Source: Phenylobacterium sp.
GTDB taxonomy: Bacteria; Pseudomonadota; Alphaproteobacteria; Caulobacterales; Caulobacteraceae
Assembly (NCBI RefSeq): GCF_030698145.1
Contig: NZ_JAUYNW010000073.1
Location: forward strand, 1 to 40,595
Direction of reading: 5' to 3'
DNA: 40,595 nt
Positions within the stretch are counted from its first letter, which is position 1, and each line of letters starts with the position of its first letter. Positions 23,737-32,665 of this stretch are shown here, piece by piece. Made by a program: the position numbers and the translations under genes. The notes below the pieces were generated by a model that was given only the letters and a program-made list of their open reading frames with translations, ran no database searches and had not been told where the DNA came from.

Positions 23737-24594
23737 ATGAAGGTCGCTTTCGTCGGGCTGGGGGTGATGGGCTTCCCGATGGCGGGCCATCTGGCCAAGG
23801 TCGGACACGGGGTCATGGTGTTCAACCGGTCCCCTGAGAAGGCGGAGCGCTGGGTCGCGACCCATGGCGGACGCCTTGGGGCGAGCCCCGCCGAGGCGGC
23901 GGCCGGCGCGGAGATCGTCTTCCTGTGCGTGGGCAATGACGACGACGTCCGTGGTGTCGTCGCCCAGGTCCTGCCGGCGATGGCGCCGGGCGGGATCGTC
24001 GTCGACCACACCACCACCTCGGCCACGGTGGCCCGCGAAATGTCCAACCTGGCGGGGGAGGGCGGGCGCTTCTTCGTCGACGCCCCGGTCTCAGGCGGCC
24101 AGGCCGGCGCGGAGAACGGCCAACTCACCGTCATGTGCGGCGGCGAGCCGCAGGCCTACGCCCGCGCCGAGCCGGTGATCGCCGCCTTCGCCAAGGCCGT
24201 GCGGCGCATGGGCGGGCCCGGGGCGGGCCAGCTCACCAAGATGGTCAACCAGATCTGCATCGCCGGCGTCGTCCAGGGCCTGGCCGAGGGCCTGCATTTC
24301 GCCAGGCGCGCCGGTCTCGACCCCGCCGATGTCTATGAGGCGATCTCCAAGGGCGCGGCCCAGTCCTGGCAGCTCGACAACCGCTGGAAGACGATGAGCG
24401 AGGGTAGGTTCGACTTCGGCTTCGCCGTCGACTGGATGCGCAAGGACCTGGGTCTCGTGCTGGGCGAGGCCGGCGCCAATGGGGCGACCCTGGACATGAC
24501 GGCGATGGTCGACAGATTCTACGCCGAGGTGCAGGCCGCTGGCGGCGCCCGCTGGGACACGTCCAGCCTGGTCACCCGGCTGGAGAAGCCGTAG
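23737..24594 (+). CDS. NAD(P)-dependent oxidoreductase, 3-hydroxyisobutyrate dehydrogenase family
   Basis: 285-residue beta-hydroxyacid dehydrogenase. Rossmann motif GLGVMGFPMAGHL near the N-terminus, substrate motif FVDAPVSGGQAGAENGQLT, and the catalytic Lys of GPGAGQLTKMVNQ. C-terminal helical domain. Possible activity is 3-hydroxyisobutyrate dehydrogenase (valine breakdown), supported only weakly by a 3-hydroxyisobutyryl-CoA hydrolase-like gene at 26126. Tartronate semialdehyde or glyoxylate reductase is equally possible. AGGGGA precedes the ATG. Its 3' end overlaps the convergent NUDIX gene by 23 bases. Confidence 0.88.
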   Translation: MKVAFVGLGVMGFPMAGHLAKVGHGVMVFNRSPEKAERWVATHGGRLGASPAEAAAGAEIVFLCVGNDDDVRGVVAQVLPAMAPGGIVVDHTTTSATVAREMSNLAGEGGRFFVDAPVSGGQAGAENGQLTVMCGGEPQAYARAEPVIAAFAKAVRRMGGPGAGQLTKMVNQICIAGVVQGLAEGLHFARRAGLDPADVYEAISKGAAQSWQLDNRWKTMSEGRFDFGFAVDWMRKDLGLVLGEAGANGATLDMTAMVDRFYAEVQAAGGARWDTSSLVTRLEKP

Positions 24595-24985
24595 CTAGCA
24601 GGTGCGGCAACACGTGGCGCTCCAGCAACGGCGCAAGTCGGACGGCTGCTGGGGCGGTTGGATCGATCCAGAGCAGGTCCTCGATCTCCGCCAGAGCTGT
24701 GACCGGGCCCTCGATGTGGGCCAGATAGATCGCGCCATGGACCTGCGTGTCCGGCTCGTTGGCGGCCTCGGCGTCAAATGTTCCCAGATGGTCGACCCCG
24801 ACGAGGACGCAGCCCAATTCCTCGCCAAGTTCGCGCGACAGGGCCGCGAGGTCGCTCTCGCCCGGCTCTCGCTTGCCCCCCGGCAGCATGAAGGCCGAAG
24901 TCCCGCGCTTACGAACGGTGAGCACGCGGCCGTCGGCGTCGCGGATGACCCCGGCGACGATCTCCACGACCCTGGTCGTCATCAC
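24572..24985 (-). CDS. NUDIX hydrolase
   Basis: Roughly 137-residue NUDIX-fold pyrophosphohydrolase. The NUDIX box is complete (GGKREPGESDLAALSRELGEELG, fitting GX5EX7REUXEEXGU). Members hydrolyse nucleoside diphosphates linked to other groups; MutT/8-oxo-dGTP-like activity is one option. The start is either GTG at 24985 or ATG at 24982; both overlap the hemB stop (GTGATG), implying translational coupling to hemB. The last 23 bases overlap the convergent dehydrogenase gene. Confidence 0.9.
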   Translation of the reverse strand: MMTTRVVEIVAGVIRDADGRVLTVRKRGTSAFMLPGGKREPGESDLAALSRELGEELGCVLVGVDHLGTFDAEAANEPDTQVHGAIYLAHIEGPVTALAEIEDLLWIDPTAPAAVRLAPLLERHVLPHLLATASPAG

Positions 24986-25998
24986 GCCCCGAGCATCTTC
25001 GCCGCCCGCGGGGCGAAATAGGTGATCACCCCGGCCGCTCCGGCGCGCTTGAAGCCGCCCAGGCTCTCCAGGATGGCGCGTTCCTCGTCGATCCAGCCGT
25101 TCTGGGCCGCGGCCATGATCATCGCGTACTCGCCCGACACCTGGAAGGCGAAGGTCGGCATGGCGAAGGCCTCGACCACGCGGCTGACGATGTCGAGATA
25201 GGGCATGCCGGGTTTGACCATGACCATGTCGGCGCCCTCGGCGATGTCCAGCGCGACCTCGCGCAGGGCCTCCTCGGTGTTGGCCGAGTCCATCTGGTAG
25301 GTCTTCTTGTCCCCGGGATTGTCGACCGAGCCTGTCCCGAGCTTGCCCGAGCCGATGGCGTCGCGATACGGGCCGTAGAAGGCCGAGGCGTACTTGGCGG
25401 CGTAGGACATGATCATCACGTCCTGCAGGCCCGCGACCTCCAGCGCTTGGCGCAGCGCCCCGCAGCGGCCGTCCATCATGTCGGACGGGGCTAGGATGTC
25501 GCAGCCGGCCTGGGCCTGCATCAGCCCCTGCTGCACCAGGCGCTCGATGGTCGGGTCGTTGAGGATCTTGCCGTTCTCGATCAGGCCGTCATGGCCGTGG
25601 TCGGTGAAGGGGTCCAGGGCCACGTCGCACATGATCCCGACCTCGGGCGCGGCGTCCTTCATGGCCTTGATGGCGTTGGCGATCAGCCCGTTCGGATCGT
25701 GGGCCAGGGCGCCCGAGGCGTCCTTCTTGGCCCCGTCGATGTGGGGGAAGATGGCGATCGCGGGGATACCCAATCGCCTGGCTTCCACGGCGGCCTTGGC
25801 GGCATCCTTGACCGACAGGCGCGATACGCCCGGCATCGAAGCCACGGGGACCTCGCCCTCGCCCTCGTGCACCACCATGGACCAGATCAGGTCGGCCGGG
25901 GTCAGTACGCTTTCGCGCACTAGGCGGCGGACCCAGTCGGCCTGGCGCAGGCGGCGAAGGCGCAGGGCGGGATAGGCGGCGAGGGGGGCTTTGGTCAT
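24982..25998 (-). CDS. hemB: Porphobilinogen synthase (delta-aminolevulinate dehydratase)
   Basis: 338-residue TIM-barrel enzyme that condenses two 5-aminolevulinate molecules to porphobilinogen, the step after HemA. Schiff-base lysines lie in SYAAKYASAFYGPYRDA and VMVKPGMPYLDI. The metal region reads DVALDPFTDHGHDG with no cysteines, the form that uses Mg2+ rather than the zinc-type CxCxxxxxxC site. I chose the ATG at 25998 (MTKAPLAAYPALRLRR); the open frame further upstream runs into an unrelated sequence. It is divergent from the 3-hydroxyisobutyryl-CoA hydrolase-like gene with a 127-base gap. Confidence 0.96.
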   Translation of the reverse strand: MTKAPLAAYPALRLRRLRQADWVRRLVRESVLTPADLIWSMVVHEGEGEVPVASMPGVSRLSVKDAAKAAVEARRLGIPAIAIFPHIDGAKKDASGALAHDPNGLIANAIKAMKDAAPEVGIMCDVALDPFTDHGHDGLIENGKILNDPTIERLVQQGLMQAQAGCDILAPSDMMDGRCGALRQALEVAGLQDVMIMSYAAKYASAFYGPYRDAIGSGKLGTGSVDNPGDKKTYQMDSANTEEALREVALDIAEGADMVMVKPGMPYLDIVSRVVEAFAMPTFAFQVSGEYAMIMAAAQNGWIDEERAILESLGGFKRAGAAGVITYFAPRAAKMLGA

Positions 25999-26125
25999 GA
26001 TCCCGCGCTGTGACCGATCCCTTGGCGTCACGCAAGTCTTCAGGCGTTGCTGACGTGTTTGCGATGGAGGTCGCGATCGGGTGTGATAACGCCGGATCGA
26101 CGACCCCGACGCGAGGCTGGCGACC

Positions 26126-27172
26126 ATGACTGAAGACGTTCTCACCCGTATCGAAGGCGCGGTCGGGCGGATCACGCTCAACCGGCCCCAGGCGCTGCAC
26201 GCGCTCACCACCGCCATGTGCCAGGCGATGACCCAGGCCCTGCTGGCATGGCGTGACGATCCGGCGGTGGCCCTGGTGATGATCGACCACGCCGGGGATC
26301 GGGGCTTCTGCGCCGGCGGCGACATCCGGATGCTCGCCGAGAGCGGGGCCTCCGACGGCAAGGCCGCGTGCGAGTTCTTCTTCGTCGAGTACCGGCTGAA
26401 CCATCTGCTCTTTGAGTATCCCAAACCGGTCGTGACGGTGATGGACGGGATCACCATGGGCGGCGGGGTCGGTCTCGCCATGCCCTCGCGCTACCGGGTT
26501 GCGACCGAGAAGACCACCTACGCCATGCCCGAGACCGGAATCGGTCTCTTCCCCGACGTGGGCGGCGGTTGGTTCCTGCCGCGGATGCCGGGCCATATCG
26601 GCCTGTGGCTGGCCCTCACCGGTGCGCGGATCAAGGCCGCCGACTGCGAACTGGTCGGCGTGGCCACCGACTATGTGGAAAGCGCCAAGGTCGCCGACCT
26701 GAAGGCCGCCATCCTCGCCGACCCCGAGGCGGTCGAGACCATCTTGACCGAGTTCGAGGCCGACGCCGGACGACCGCCCCTGGCCCAGCACCAGGACGAG
26801 ATCGACCGCATCTTCGGCAAGGACAGCGTCGAGGCGATCCTCGCGGCCCTCCAGGCCGCCGACACCGACTGGGCCCGCGATCAGCTCAAGGTGCTGGCCA
26901 CCAAGTCGCCCCAGACCCTGAAGGTCGCCCTCCGCCAACTGAGGCTGGGCGGCGCGGCGCAAAGCTTCGCCGAAAACATGGCCATGGAGTACGCTGTCGG
27001 CGCCCGGGTCGTGCGGCGCCACGACTTCCTCGAGGGGGTGCGCGCGGTGATCGTCGAGAAGGACAACGCCCCGCGCTGGAACCCGGCGACGCCGGAGGGC
27101 GTCGACGACGCCATGCTGGACGCCATTTTTGCGCCGCTTCCTTCCGGTGAGGCTTGGTCGCCACTACCTTGA
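26126..27172 (+). CDS. Enoyl-CoA hydratase/isomerase family, probable 3-hydroxyisobutyryl-CoA hydrolase
   Basis: 348-residue crotonase-fold protein, longer than typical enoyl-CoA hydratases (about 260) and matching the size of 3-hydroxyisobutyryl-CoA hydrolase (HIBCH). The oxyanion-hole segments are FCAGGDIRMLAESG and MDGITMGGGVGLA, and the HIBCH signature PETGIGLFPDVGGGWFLPR is well kept. The C-terminal extension of HIBCH is present. It would release 3-hydroxyisobutyrate from CoA in valine degradation. The next gene follows with 41 bases. A GAGG-containing ribosome-binding site precedes the ATG. Confidence 0.87.
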   Translation: MTEDVLTRIEGAVGRITLNRPQALHALTTAMCQAMTQALLAWRDDPAVALVMIDHAGDRGFCAGGDIRMLAESGASDGKAACEFFFVEYRLNHLLFEYPKPVVTVMDGITMGGGVGLAMPSRYRVATEKTTYAMPETGIGLFPDVGGGWFLPRMPGHIGLWLALTGARIKAADCELVGVATDYVESAKVADLKAAILADPEAVETILTEFEADAGRPPLAQHQDEIDRIFGKDSVEAILAALQAADTDWARDQLKVLATKSPQTLKVALRQLRLGGAAQSFAENMAMEYAVGARVVRRHDFLEGVRAVIVEKDNAPRWNPATPEGVDDAMLDAIFAPLPSGEAWSPLP

Positions 27173-27213
27173 CCAAGACGGCCGCCGGACGTGCGCGCCG
27201 CAGGGAGAGAAAC

Positions 27214-27933
27214 ATGAACCGCAATCTGTTGCTGGCCGCTTGCGCGGCCCTTGCCCTATCGGTTTCCGCGGCCCAGGCCGCACCCCCGGCCCACATCGCA
27301 GCGGCGGTCGCCAACGCCGATCGTCCCGCCGCCGACAAGGAGCGCGACGCCGCGCGCAAGCCCGCGGAAATGCTGGAGTTCGCCGGCGTGAAGCAGGGCG
27401 ACGTCGTGGTCGAACTGCTGCCCGGCGGCGGCTATTTCACCCGTGTCCTGAGCGCCGCGGTCGGCCCCAATGGCAAGGTGTTCGCGGCGGTGACGCCCGC
27501 CGACCTGGAGAAGGCCAAGGCCGCGGCCAAGGGCAATGTCATCCCGGTTCCGCTGGCCGCCGGCGCCTTCAAGACGCCTGAGCCGGTGGACGTGATGTTC
27601 ACGGCCCAGAACTATCACGACTTCCATCTGAAGCGCCTGAACCTGGACGTCGCTGCGGTGAACAAGGCGCTGTTCGACACCATCAAGCCGGGCGGGACCC
27701 TGCTGATTATCGACCACACCGCCGTCGCCGGCGCCCCGGTCGAGGTCGCCGACACCCTCCACCGGATCGATCCGGCCATCGTCAAGCGTGAGGTCGAGGC
27801 TGCTGGCTTCCAGTTCGTCGGCGAGAACAACGCCTTGCGCAACCCGGCCGACGCCAAGACCATCGGCGTCTTCGACCCCGCGATCCGGGGCAAGACCGAC
27901 CAGTTCGTCTACAAGTTCAAGAAGCCCGGCTAG
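27214..27933 (+). CDS. Exported class I methyltransferase-like protein
   Basis: 239 residues starting at the ATG behind AGGGAGAG (27214). MNRNLLLAACAALALSVSAAQA is a Sec signal peptide, so the mature protein is periplasmic. The mature part has a class I SAM-methyltransferase-like fold: VVVELLPGGGYFTRVLSAAVG for motif I, VMFTAQNYHDFH, and GGTLLIIDHTAVAG in the post-II region. It belongs to the COG4798-like group of predicted methyltransferases with signal peptides. Since SAM is normally cytoplasmic, its activity in the periplasm is unexplained. The gene follows the hydrolase by 41 bases, so they may share a transcript. Confidence 0.8.
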   Translation: MNRNLLLAACAALALSVSAAQAAPPAHIAAAVANADRPAADKERDAARKPAEMLEFAGVKQGDVVVELLPGGGYFTRVLSAAVGPNGKVFAAVTPADLEKAKAAAKGNVIPVPLAAGAFKTPEPVDVMFTAQNYHDFHLKRLNLDVAAVNKALFDTIKPGGTLLIIDHTAVAGAPVEVADTLHRIDPAIVKREVEAAGFQFVGENNALRNPADAKTIGVFDPAIRGKTDQFVYKFKKPG

Positions 27934-28137
27934 GCGCGCCGCGCCGCGCCAAAGCGTCGTGGTCGCCGGGCGAATGTTACCGGCGATCACGAAGCCTGTA
28001 CGTTCGATCATGAAAACTGATCTGTTCCGACATGACAGAATGTGGACAATGGGGCTTGGTGGCGCGATAAGCGCGGCCGAATAAGGGGACCGCTCGCGGC
28101 GAGAGATCGTCGAACGCCAAGGGCGGAGTTCAAGTCG

Positions 28138-29367
28138 ATGGATTACAAGGACGCCTTCCGCTCCGCCCTCGAACGCGTGCGTTCGGAAGGTCGATATCGG
28201 GTGTTCGCCGACCTGAAGCGCCATCGGGGCCAGTTCCCGCGCGCCACCTGGACCCAGACTGACGGGACCCAGGGCGATGTCACGGTCTGGTGCTCGAACG
28301 ACTATCTGGGCCAGGGCCAGAACCCGCTGGTGCTCGACGCCATGCACAAGGCGATCAACGAGGCCGGCGCCGGCTCGGGCGGCACCCGCAACATCTCGGG
28401 CACGACCCACTACCATGTGGAGCTGGAGCTGGAGCTCGCCGACCTGCACGGCAAGGAAGCCGCCCTGCTGTTCACCTCGGGCTACGTCTCTAACGAGGCC
28501 TCGCTCTCGACGCTCTACAAGATCCTGCCCGGCCTGATCATCTTTTCGGACGAGCTGAACCACAACTCGATGATCTCCGGCATCCGGGCCGGCGGTCGCG
28601 ACAGCCGCCGGGTGTTCCGCCACAACGACCTGGAGCACCTCGAGCAACTCCTGATCGAAGCGCCGGCCGACGCCCCCAAGGTCATCGCCTTTGAGAGCGT
28701 CTATTCCATGGACGGCGACATCGCCGACCTGCCGGGCACAGTGGCGCTCGCCAAGAAGTACGGCGCCATGACCTATCTGGACGAGGTCCATGCGGTCGGC
28801 ATGTACGGTCCCCGCGGCGCGGGCGTGGCCGAACGTGACGGCGTGATGGACCAGATCGACATCGTCGAGGGCACGCTGGGCAAGGCGTTCGGCGTCATGG
28901 GCGGCTATATCGCCGCCGACGCCGTGATCGTCGACGCGATCCGCTCCTATGCCGACGGCTTCATCTTCACCACCTCGATCCCGCCGGCCCTCGCCGCCGG
29001 GGCGGTGGCCTCGATCCGCTACCTCAAGGACCACAACGAGGTCCGCGAAGCCCACCAGGAGCGCGCCGCGACCCTGAAGGCGCGCCTGAAGAAGGCCGGC
29101 CTGCCGGTCATGCCCTCGGTCAGCCACATCGTCCCCGTGCTGGTGGGCGACGCAGTCCACTGCAAGATGATCTCCGACATCCTTCTGGCCGACTACGGCA
29201 TCTATGTTCAGCCGATCAACTACCCGACGGTGCCGCGCGGCACCGAGCGCCTGCGCTTCACCCCGTCGCCGGCCCACACGGACGACATGATGGAGCACCT
29301 GGCCGAGGCGCTGGAGAAGCTCTGGGTCCACTGCAACATCGCCCGGGTGGGCGGGGTCGCCGCCTAG
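28138..29367 (+). CDS. hemA: 5-aminolevulinate synthase
   Basis: 409-residue PLP enzyme of the alpha-oxoamine synthase family making 5-aminolevulinate from glycine and succinyl-CoA, the first step of heme synthesis in alphaproteobacteria. Segments: [52 protein letters not shown], and the PLP lysine in [15 protein letters not shown]. The ATG at 28138 has GGGCGGAG ten bases before it; an open frame from 28042 has no similarity to the family. A 204-base upstream gap should hold the promoter. hemB lies 2.1 kb away on the other strand, and glyA, source of glycine, follows 850 bases on. Confidence 0.96.
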   Translation: MDYKDAFRSALERVRSEGRYRVFADLKRHRGQFPRATWTQTDGTQGDVTVWCSNDYLGQGQNPLVLDAMHKAINEAGAGSGGTRNISGTTHYHVELELELADLHGKEAALLFTSGYVSNEASLSTLYKILPGLIIFSDELNHNSMISGIRAGGRDSRRVFRHNDLEHLEQLLIEAPADAPKVIAFESVYSMDGDIADLPGTVALAKKYGAMTYLDEVHAVGMYGPRGAGVAERDGVMDQIDIVEGTLGKAFGVMGGYIAADAVIVDAIRSYADGFIFTTSIPPALAAGAVASIRYLKDHNEVREAHQERAATLKARLKKAGLPVMPSVSHIVPVLVGDAVHCKMISDILLADYGIYVQPINYPTVPRGTERLRFTPSPAHTDDMMEHLAEALEKLWVHCNIARVGGVAA

Positions 29368-29368
29368 T

Positions 29369-29457
29369 CCATTTTCCGCCGAAGTGGGCACCGGTTCGGC
29401 GAAGAAAATGGTCTAGACTCAAAGAATCTTGAGCAAAATCCGGACCGGATTTTGCTC
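29369..29457. repeat. REP-like palindromic elements downstream of hemA
   Basis: Two strong palindromes follow the hemA stop. The first pairs 29369-29383 with 29395-29411 (CCATTTTCCGCCGAA against TTCGGCGAAGAAAATGG, with a two-base bulge). The second is 29431-29457, 13-bp arms around one central base (GAGCAAAATCCGG / CCGGATTTTGCTC). A smaller CTCAA...TTGAG hairpin lies between. Such AAAA-CCGG palindromes recur between genes in many alphaproteobacteria. The first may also end hemA transcription. Confidence 0.6.
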
Positions 29458-29573
29458 TGGTCTTGCGATTTCGACCGCGCGGGCGCATACCCGCGCGGCG
29501 TTCGGCTCATTCAGGAGACCCTCAGGGTTCGCTGATCAAACGACTGCGGCAAGGCCGCTCATTCACCTTCTGG

Positions 29574-29612
29574 ATCCCCGCCCGCGCGGGGATGACCCGG
29601 TTCCCACCGGGT
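29574..29612. terminator. Twin hairpins at the 3' end of mucR
   Basis: ATCCCCGC (29574-29581) pairs with GCGGGGAT (29586-29593), and ACCCGG (29595-29600) with CCGGGT (29607-29612), the latter touching the mucR stop codon. The first looks like a widespread intergenic repeat unit (GGATCCCCGC...GCGGGGATGA). Their position suits termination of mucR transcription, on the minus strand. Confidence 0.45.
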
Positions 29613-30043
29613 CACTTCCCGCGACGAACGCCTCGGCCCAGGCCGATCTTCTTGGCGAAGTCGCTGCGACGCGCGGCGTAGGCCGGCGCCACCATCGGAT
29701 AATCGGGCGGCAGGCCCCAGCGGCGGCGATAGTCGTCCGGGCTCATGTCGAATCGCGATCGCAGATAGCGCTTCAGCATCTTCAGCTTCTTGCCGTCTTC
29801 CAGGCAGACGATGAAGTCGTTCTGGATCGAGCGATTGATCGGGACGGCCGGCTTGGCCCGCTCTTCCGGTTGGGCGGCGGCCTCGCGTCCCAGGGTCTGC
29901 AAGGCGCCATGAACGGACCGGATGATGTCGGGGACCGCGTCCACCGAGACCGCGTTGCGGCTCACATAGGCCGAGACGATATCGGCTCCAAGCCGCAGCA
30001 ATTCCTCACCCGAACGAGCCTCGGGTTCGACATCGATACTCAT
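29612..30043 (-). CDS. MucR/Ros-family transcriptional regulator with degenerate zinc finger
   Basis: 143-residue regulator. The N-terminal half (about 15-52) is the oligomerising region of MucR proteins. The DNA-binding domain (about 66-135) reads [29 protein letters not shown] and on to [37 protein letters not shown], the family core. The expected Ros zinc ligands are largely missing: Cys80 remains, the second Cys is Asp83, and the first His is Tyr93. Family members in Caulobacter control flagellar and cell-cycle genes, and in rhizobia surface polysaccharide. The ATG at 30043 ([12 protein letters not shown]) is used; the upstream extension to 30115 is unrelated. It is divergent from glyA. 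Confidence 0.9.
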   Translation of the reverse strand: MSIDVEPEARSGEELLRLGADIVSAYVSRNAVSVDAVPDIIRSVHGALQTLGREAAAQPEERAKPAVPINRSIQNDFIVCLEDGKKLKMLKRYLRSRFDMSPDDYRRRWGLPPDYPMVAPAYAARRSDFAKKIGLGRGVRRGK

Positions 30044-30219
30044 ACAGAGCCCCCTCACAACGCCATGACGATGGCCACGAGACCACGCCAGCGCGCGCCT
30101 CCGGTCAGGTTGCAACGCTCGGATGTCGAGATTGTTCCCAGCATTTGGTTCGCCCGGCCGAAGGCGCTAAAGAGCGCCCCTGGCCTCCGCCCCTCCCGAG
30201 ATTCCCGAAAGCCACGCCC

Positions 30220-31509
30220 ATGACCGTCCACACCCAGAGCCTTTCCGACGCGTTCTTTTCCGCCGGTGTCGCCGACAGCGACCCCGATATCGCCGCCGTC
30301 CTCTCCGGCGAACTGAAGCGCCAGCAGGACCAGATCGAGCTGATCGCCTCCGAGAACATCGTCTCCAAGGCCGTGATCGAGGCCCAGGGTTCCGTCCTGA
30401 CCAACAAGTACGCCGAGGGCTATCCCGGCAAACGCTACTATGGCGGCTGCGAAGTGGTGGACATCGCCGAGGAGATCGCCATTTCCCGCGCCAAGCAGAT
30501 CTTCGGCTGCGAATACGCCAACGTGCAGCCCCACTCGGGCAGCCAGGCCAACCAGGCGGTGTTCATGGCCACCATGAGCCCCGGCGACACGTTCATGGGC
30601 ATGGACCTGGCGGCCGGCGGCCACCTGACCCACGGCAAAAGCGTGAATCAGTCGGGCAAGTGGTTCCGGCCGGTGGCCTATGGCGTTCGCCAGCAGGACC
30701 ACCTGATCGACTACGACATGGCCGCCGAGGTGGCCCTGGCCGAAAAGCCCAAGGTGATCATCGCCGGGGGCTCGGCCTATAGCCGCGAGATCGACTTCGC
30801 CCGCTTCCGCGAGATCGCCGACAGCGTCGACGCCATCCTGATGGTCGACATCGCCCACTATGCTGGCCTGGTGGCCGGCGGGGTCTATCCGAACCCGTTC
30901 CCCCACGCCCACGTGGTCACCACCACCACCCACAAGACCCTGCGCGGTCCCCGCGGCGGCATGATCCTGACCAACTCCAAGAAGCTGGCCAAGAAGATCG
31001 ACAGCGCCGTCTTCCCCGGTCTCCAGGGCGGCCCGCTGATGCACGTGATCGCCGCCAAGGCCGTGGCCTTCGGCGAGGCCCTGAAGCCTGAGTTCAAGCT
31101 CTACGCCCGCCAGGTGGTCGACAACGCCCGCGCCCTGTCCGACAGCCTTCAGGCCGCCGGCTTCAAGATCGTCTCCAACGGTACCGACAGCCACCTGATG
31201 CTGGTCGACCTGACGCCCAAGGGCGTGTCGGGCGCCGACGCCGAGGTGGCCCTGGAGCGGGCCCACATCACCACCAACAAGAACGGCATCCCCTTCGACC
31301 CGCTCCCCCCGATGCAGAGCTCGGGCCTGCGGGTCGGCACTCCGGCCGGCACCACCCGCGGCTTCGGCCCCGGCGAATTCCGCCAGGTCGGGACCTGGAT
31401 GGGTGAGGTCCTGGACGGCCTGGCCAAGGGCGGCGACAACTCGGCGGTGGAAGCCAAGGTGCGCGATGAGGTGTTGGCGCTCACGAAACGCTTCCCCATC
31501 TACGGCTAG
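30220..31509 (+). CDS. glyA: Serine hydroxymethyltransferase
   Basis: 429-residue PLP enzyme interconverting serine and glycine with tetrahydrofolate, feeding one-carbon units and glycine to purine, thymidylate and heme synthesis. Signatures: [46 protein letters not shown], and the PLP lysine in [17 protein letters not shown] chose the ATG at 30220 ([13 protein letters not shown]); the reading frame is open back to 30145 but that stretch has no family similarity. No riboswitch was recognised in the 176-base mucR-glyA gap. nrdR follows 42 bases downstream. Confidence 0.96.
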   Translation: MTVHTQSLSDAFFSAGVADSDPDIAAVLSGELKRQQDQIELIASENIVSKAVIEAQGSVLTNKYAEGYPGKRYYGGCEVVDIAEEIAISRAKQIFGCEYANVQPHSGSQANQAVFMATMSPGDTFMGMDLAAGGHLTHGKSVNQSGKWFRPVAYGVRQQDHLIDYDMAAEVALAEKPKVIIAGGSAYSREIDFARFREIADSVDAILMVDIAHYAGLVAGGVYPNPFPHAHVVTTTTHKTLRGPRGGMILTNSKKLAKKIDSAVFPGLQGGPLMHVIAAKAVAFGEALKPEFKLYARQVVDNARALSDSLQAAGFKIVSNGTDSHLMLVDLTPKGVSGADAEVALERAHITTNKNGIPFDPLPPMQSSGLRVGTPAGTTRGFGPGEFRQVGTWMGEVLDGLAKGGDNSAVEAKVRDEVLALTKRFPIYG

Positions 31510-31551
31510 ACCCTGTATCTGGGGGTAAGGTAGGCCGGGAGGGGCTACATC

Positions 31552-32025
31552 ATGCGCTGCCCATTCTGCGGTCACGCCGAGAGTCAGGTTAAGGACAGCC
31601 GCCCGTCGGAAGACGGCGCGGCGATCCGGCGCCGGCGGCTCTGCCCCGAGTGCAACGGTCGCTTCACCACCTTTGAGCGGGTGCAGCTTCGCGAGCTGAC
31701 CATCCTGAAGCGTTCGGGTCGGCGCACGCCGTTCGAGCGTGACAAGCTGGCCCGCTCCATCTCCATCGCCACTCGCAAGCGTCCCATCGAGCCCGAGCGG
31801 ATCGAACGGATGATTTCGCTGATCGCCCGCCAACTCGAGAGCATGGGCGAGACAGAGCTCGCCTCGTCCGTGGTGGGCGAGATGGTCATGAAGCAGCTCA
31901 AGAGCCTCGATGACGTGGCCTATGTCCGCTACGCCTCGGTCTATCGCGACTTCCGTGAGGCCGGTGAGTTCGCGACCTTCCTCGGCGAGGAGGGCTTGAG
32001 CGAAGCGTCCGAGGATGAGCGCTAG
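31552..32025 (+). CDS. nrdR: Transcriptional repressor NrdR
   Basis: 157-residue nucleotide-sensing repressor of ribonucleotide reductase genes. Zinc ribbon with CPFC (3-6) and CPEC (31-34), then an ATP-cone domain (about 48-138, including [20 protein letters not shown] and [22 protein letters not shown]). ATG behind GGGAGGGGC. First gene of a tight run with ribD; the ribD ATG lies inside its last codons (11-base overlap). NrdR next to rib genes is common in alphaproteobacteria. Confidence 0.96.
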   Translation: MRCPFCGHAESQVKDSRPSEDGAAIRRRRLCPECNGRFTTFERVQLRELTILKRSGRRTPFERDKLARSISIATRKRPIEPERIERMISLIARQLESMGETELASSVVGEMVMKQLKSLDDVAYVRYASVYRDFREAGEFATFLGEEGLSEASEDER

Positions 32026-32665
32026 GGTCACCCTCAAGCTCGCCACCTCGCTGGATGGCCGCATCGCCACGGCCACGGGCGAGAGCCGCTGGATCACGGG
32101 GCCGGAGGCCCGCGAGGCGACGCACCGGCTGCGTTCGGAACACGACGCGGTCGTCGTTGGCGTCGAGACAGCCTTGGCCGACGATCCCGCACTGACCGTC
32201 CGCCTGCCGGGCTGGACGGGCTCCCAGCCCGCCCGCGTTGTGTTGGATAGCCGACAGCGGCTGGCCGATGGCTGCAAGCTGGTCGTCACAGCGCGCGATA
32301 TCCCGACCTATTTGATATCCACGACGCCGCCCGAGCCGCGACTCACCGACGCCGGCGTGCGCGTCCTGCAGGTCCACGCCGTCGGCGACAAGCGTCCGGA
32401 GTTGCGTGACGTGGTGGAAACCCTGGCAAGGCAAGGGTTGACCCGGCTGTTCGTCGAGGGCGGCGGCCAGGTGGCGGCGAGCTTCCTGCGCTGCAGCCTG
32501 GTGGATCGCCTGGAGTGGTTCCGGGCGCCCATCGTGATCGGCGGGGAGGGCCGGCCGGGGATCGGCGCCCTGGCCGTGGCGGCCCTGGCCGAGGCGCCGA
32601 AGCTGCGCCGTCTTGAAGTCCTGGAGGTCGGCGCCGACCTTTGGGAGCGATACGAGAGGATCTGA
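32015..32665 (+). CDS. RibD-type reductase, deaminase domain absent
   Basis: 216-residue protein corresponding only to the C-terminal reductase domain of RibD (5-amino-6-(5-phosphoribosylamino)uracil reductase). [11 protein letters not shown] and [17 protein letters not shown] open the domain, with [16 protein letters not shown], and [14 protein letters not shown] near the end. Bifunctional RibD is about 360 residues and has an N-terminal zinc deaminase with HAE and PCxxxG motifs; neither is in this frame or nearby. The ATG overlaps nrdR, so no upstream room exists for a deaminase. It is followed directly by ribE. Either a separate deaminase exists elsewhere, or this reductase has another role. 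Confidence 0.87.
   Translation: MSARVTLKLATSLDGRIATATGESRWITGPEAREATHRLRSEHDAVVVGVETALADDPALTVRLPGWTGSQPARVVLDSRQRLADGCKLVVTARDIPTYLISTTPPEPRLTDAGVRVLQVHAVGDKRPELRDVVETLARQGLTRLFVEGGGQVAASFLRCSLVDRLEWFRAPIVIGGEGRPGIGALAVAALAEAPKLRRLEVLEVGADLWERYERI

Noticed and set aside
26010..26031. GTGAC-N12-GTCAC inverted repeat between hemB and the divergent hydrolase gene
   Set aside because: Only 5-bp arms with a long spacer and no match to a known operator; could easily be chance.
30044..30219. Glycine or SAM riboswitch upstream of glyA
   Set aside because: No conserved riboswitch core seen in the 176 bases between mucR and glyA.
31510..32014. FMN riboswitch for the riboflavin genes
   Set aside because: The nrdR leader is only 42 bases and the rib genes overlap or abut their neighbours, leaving no room for the element.
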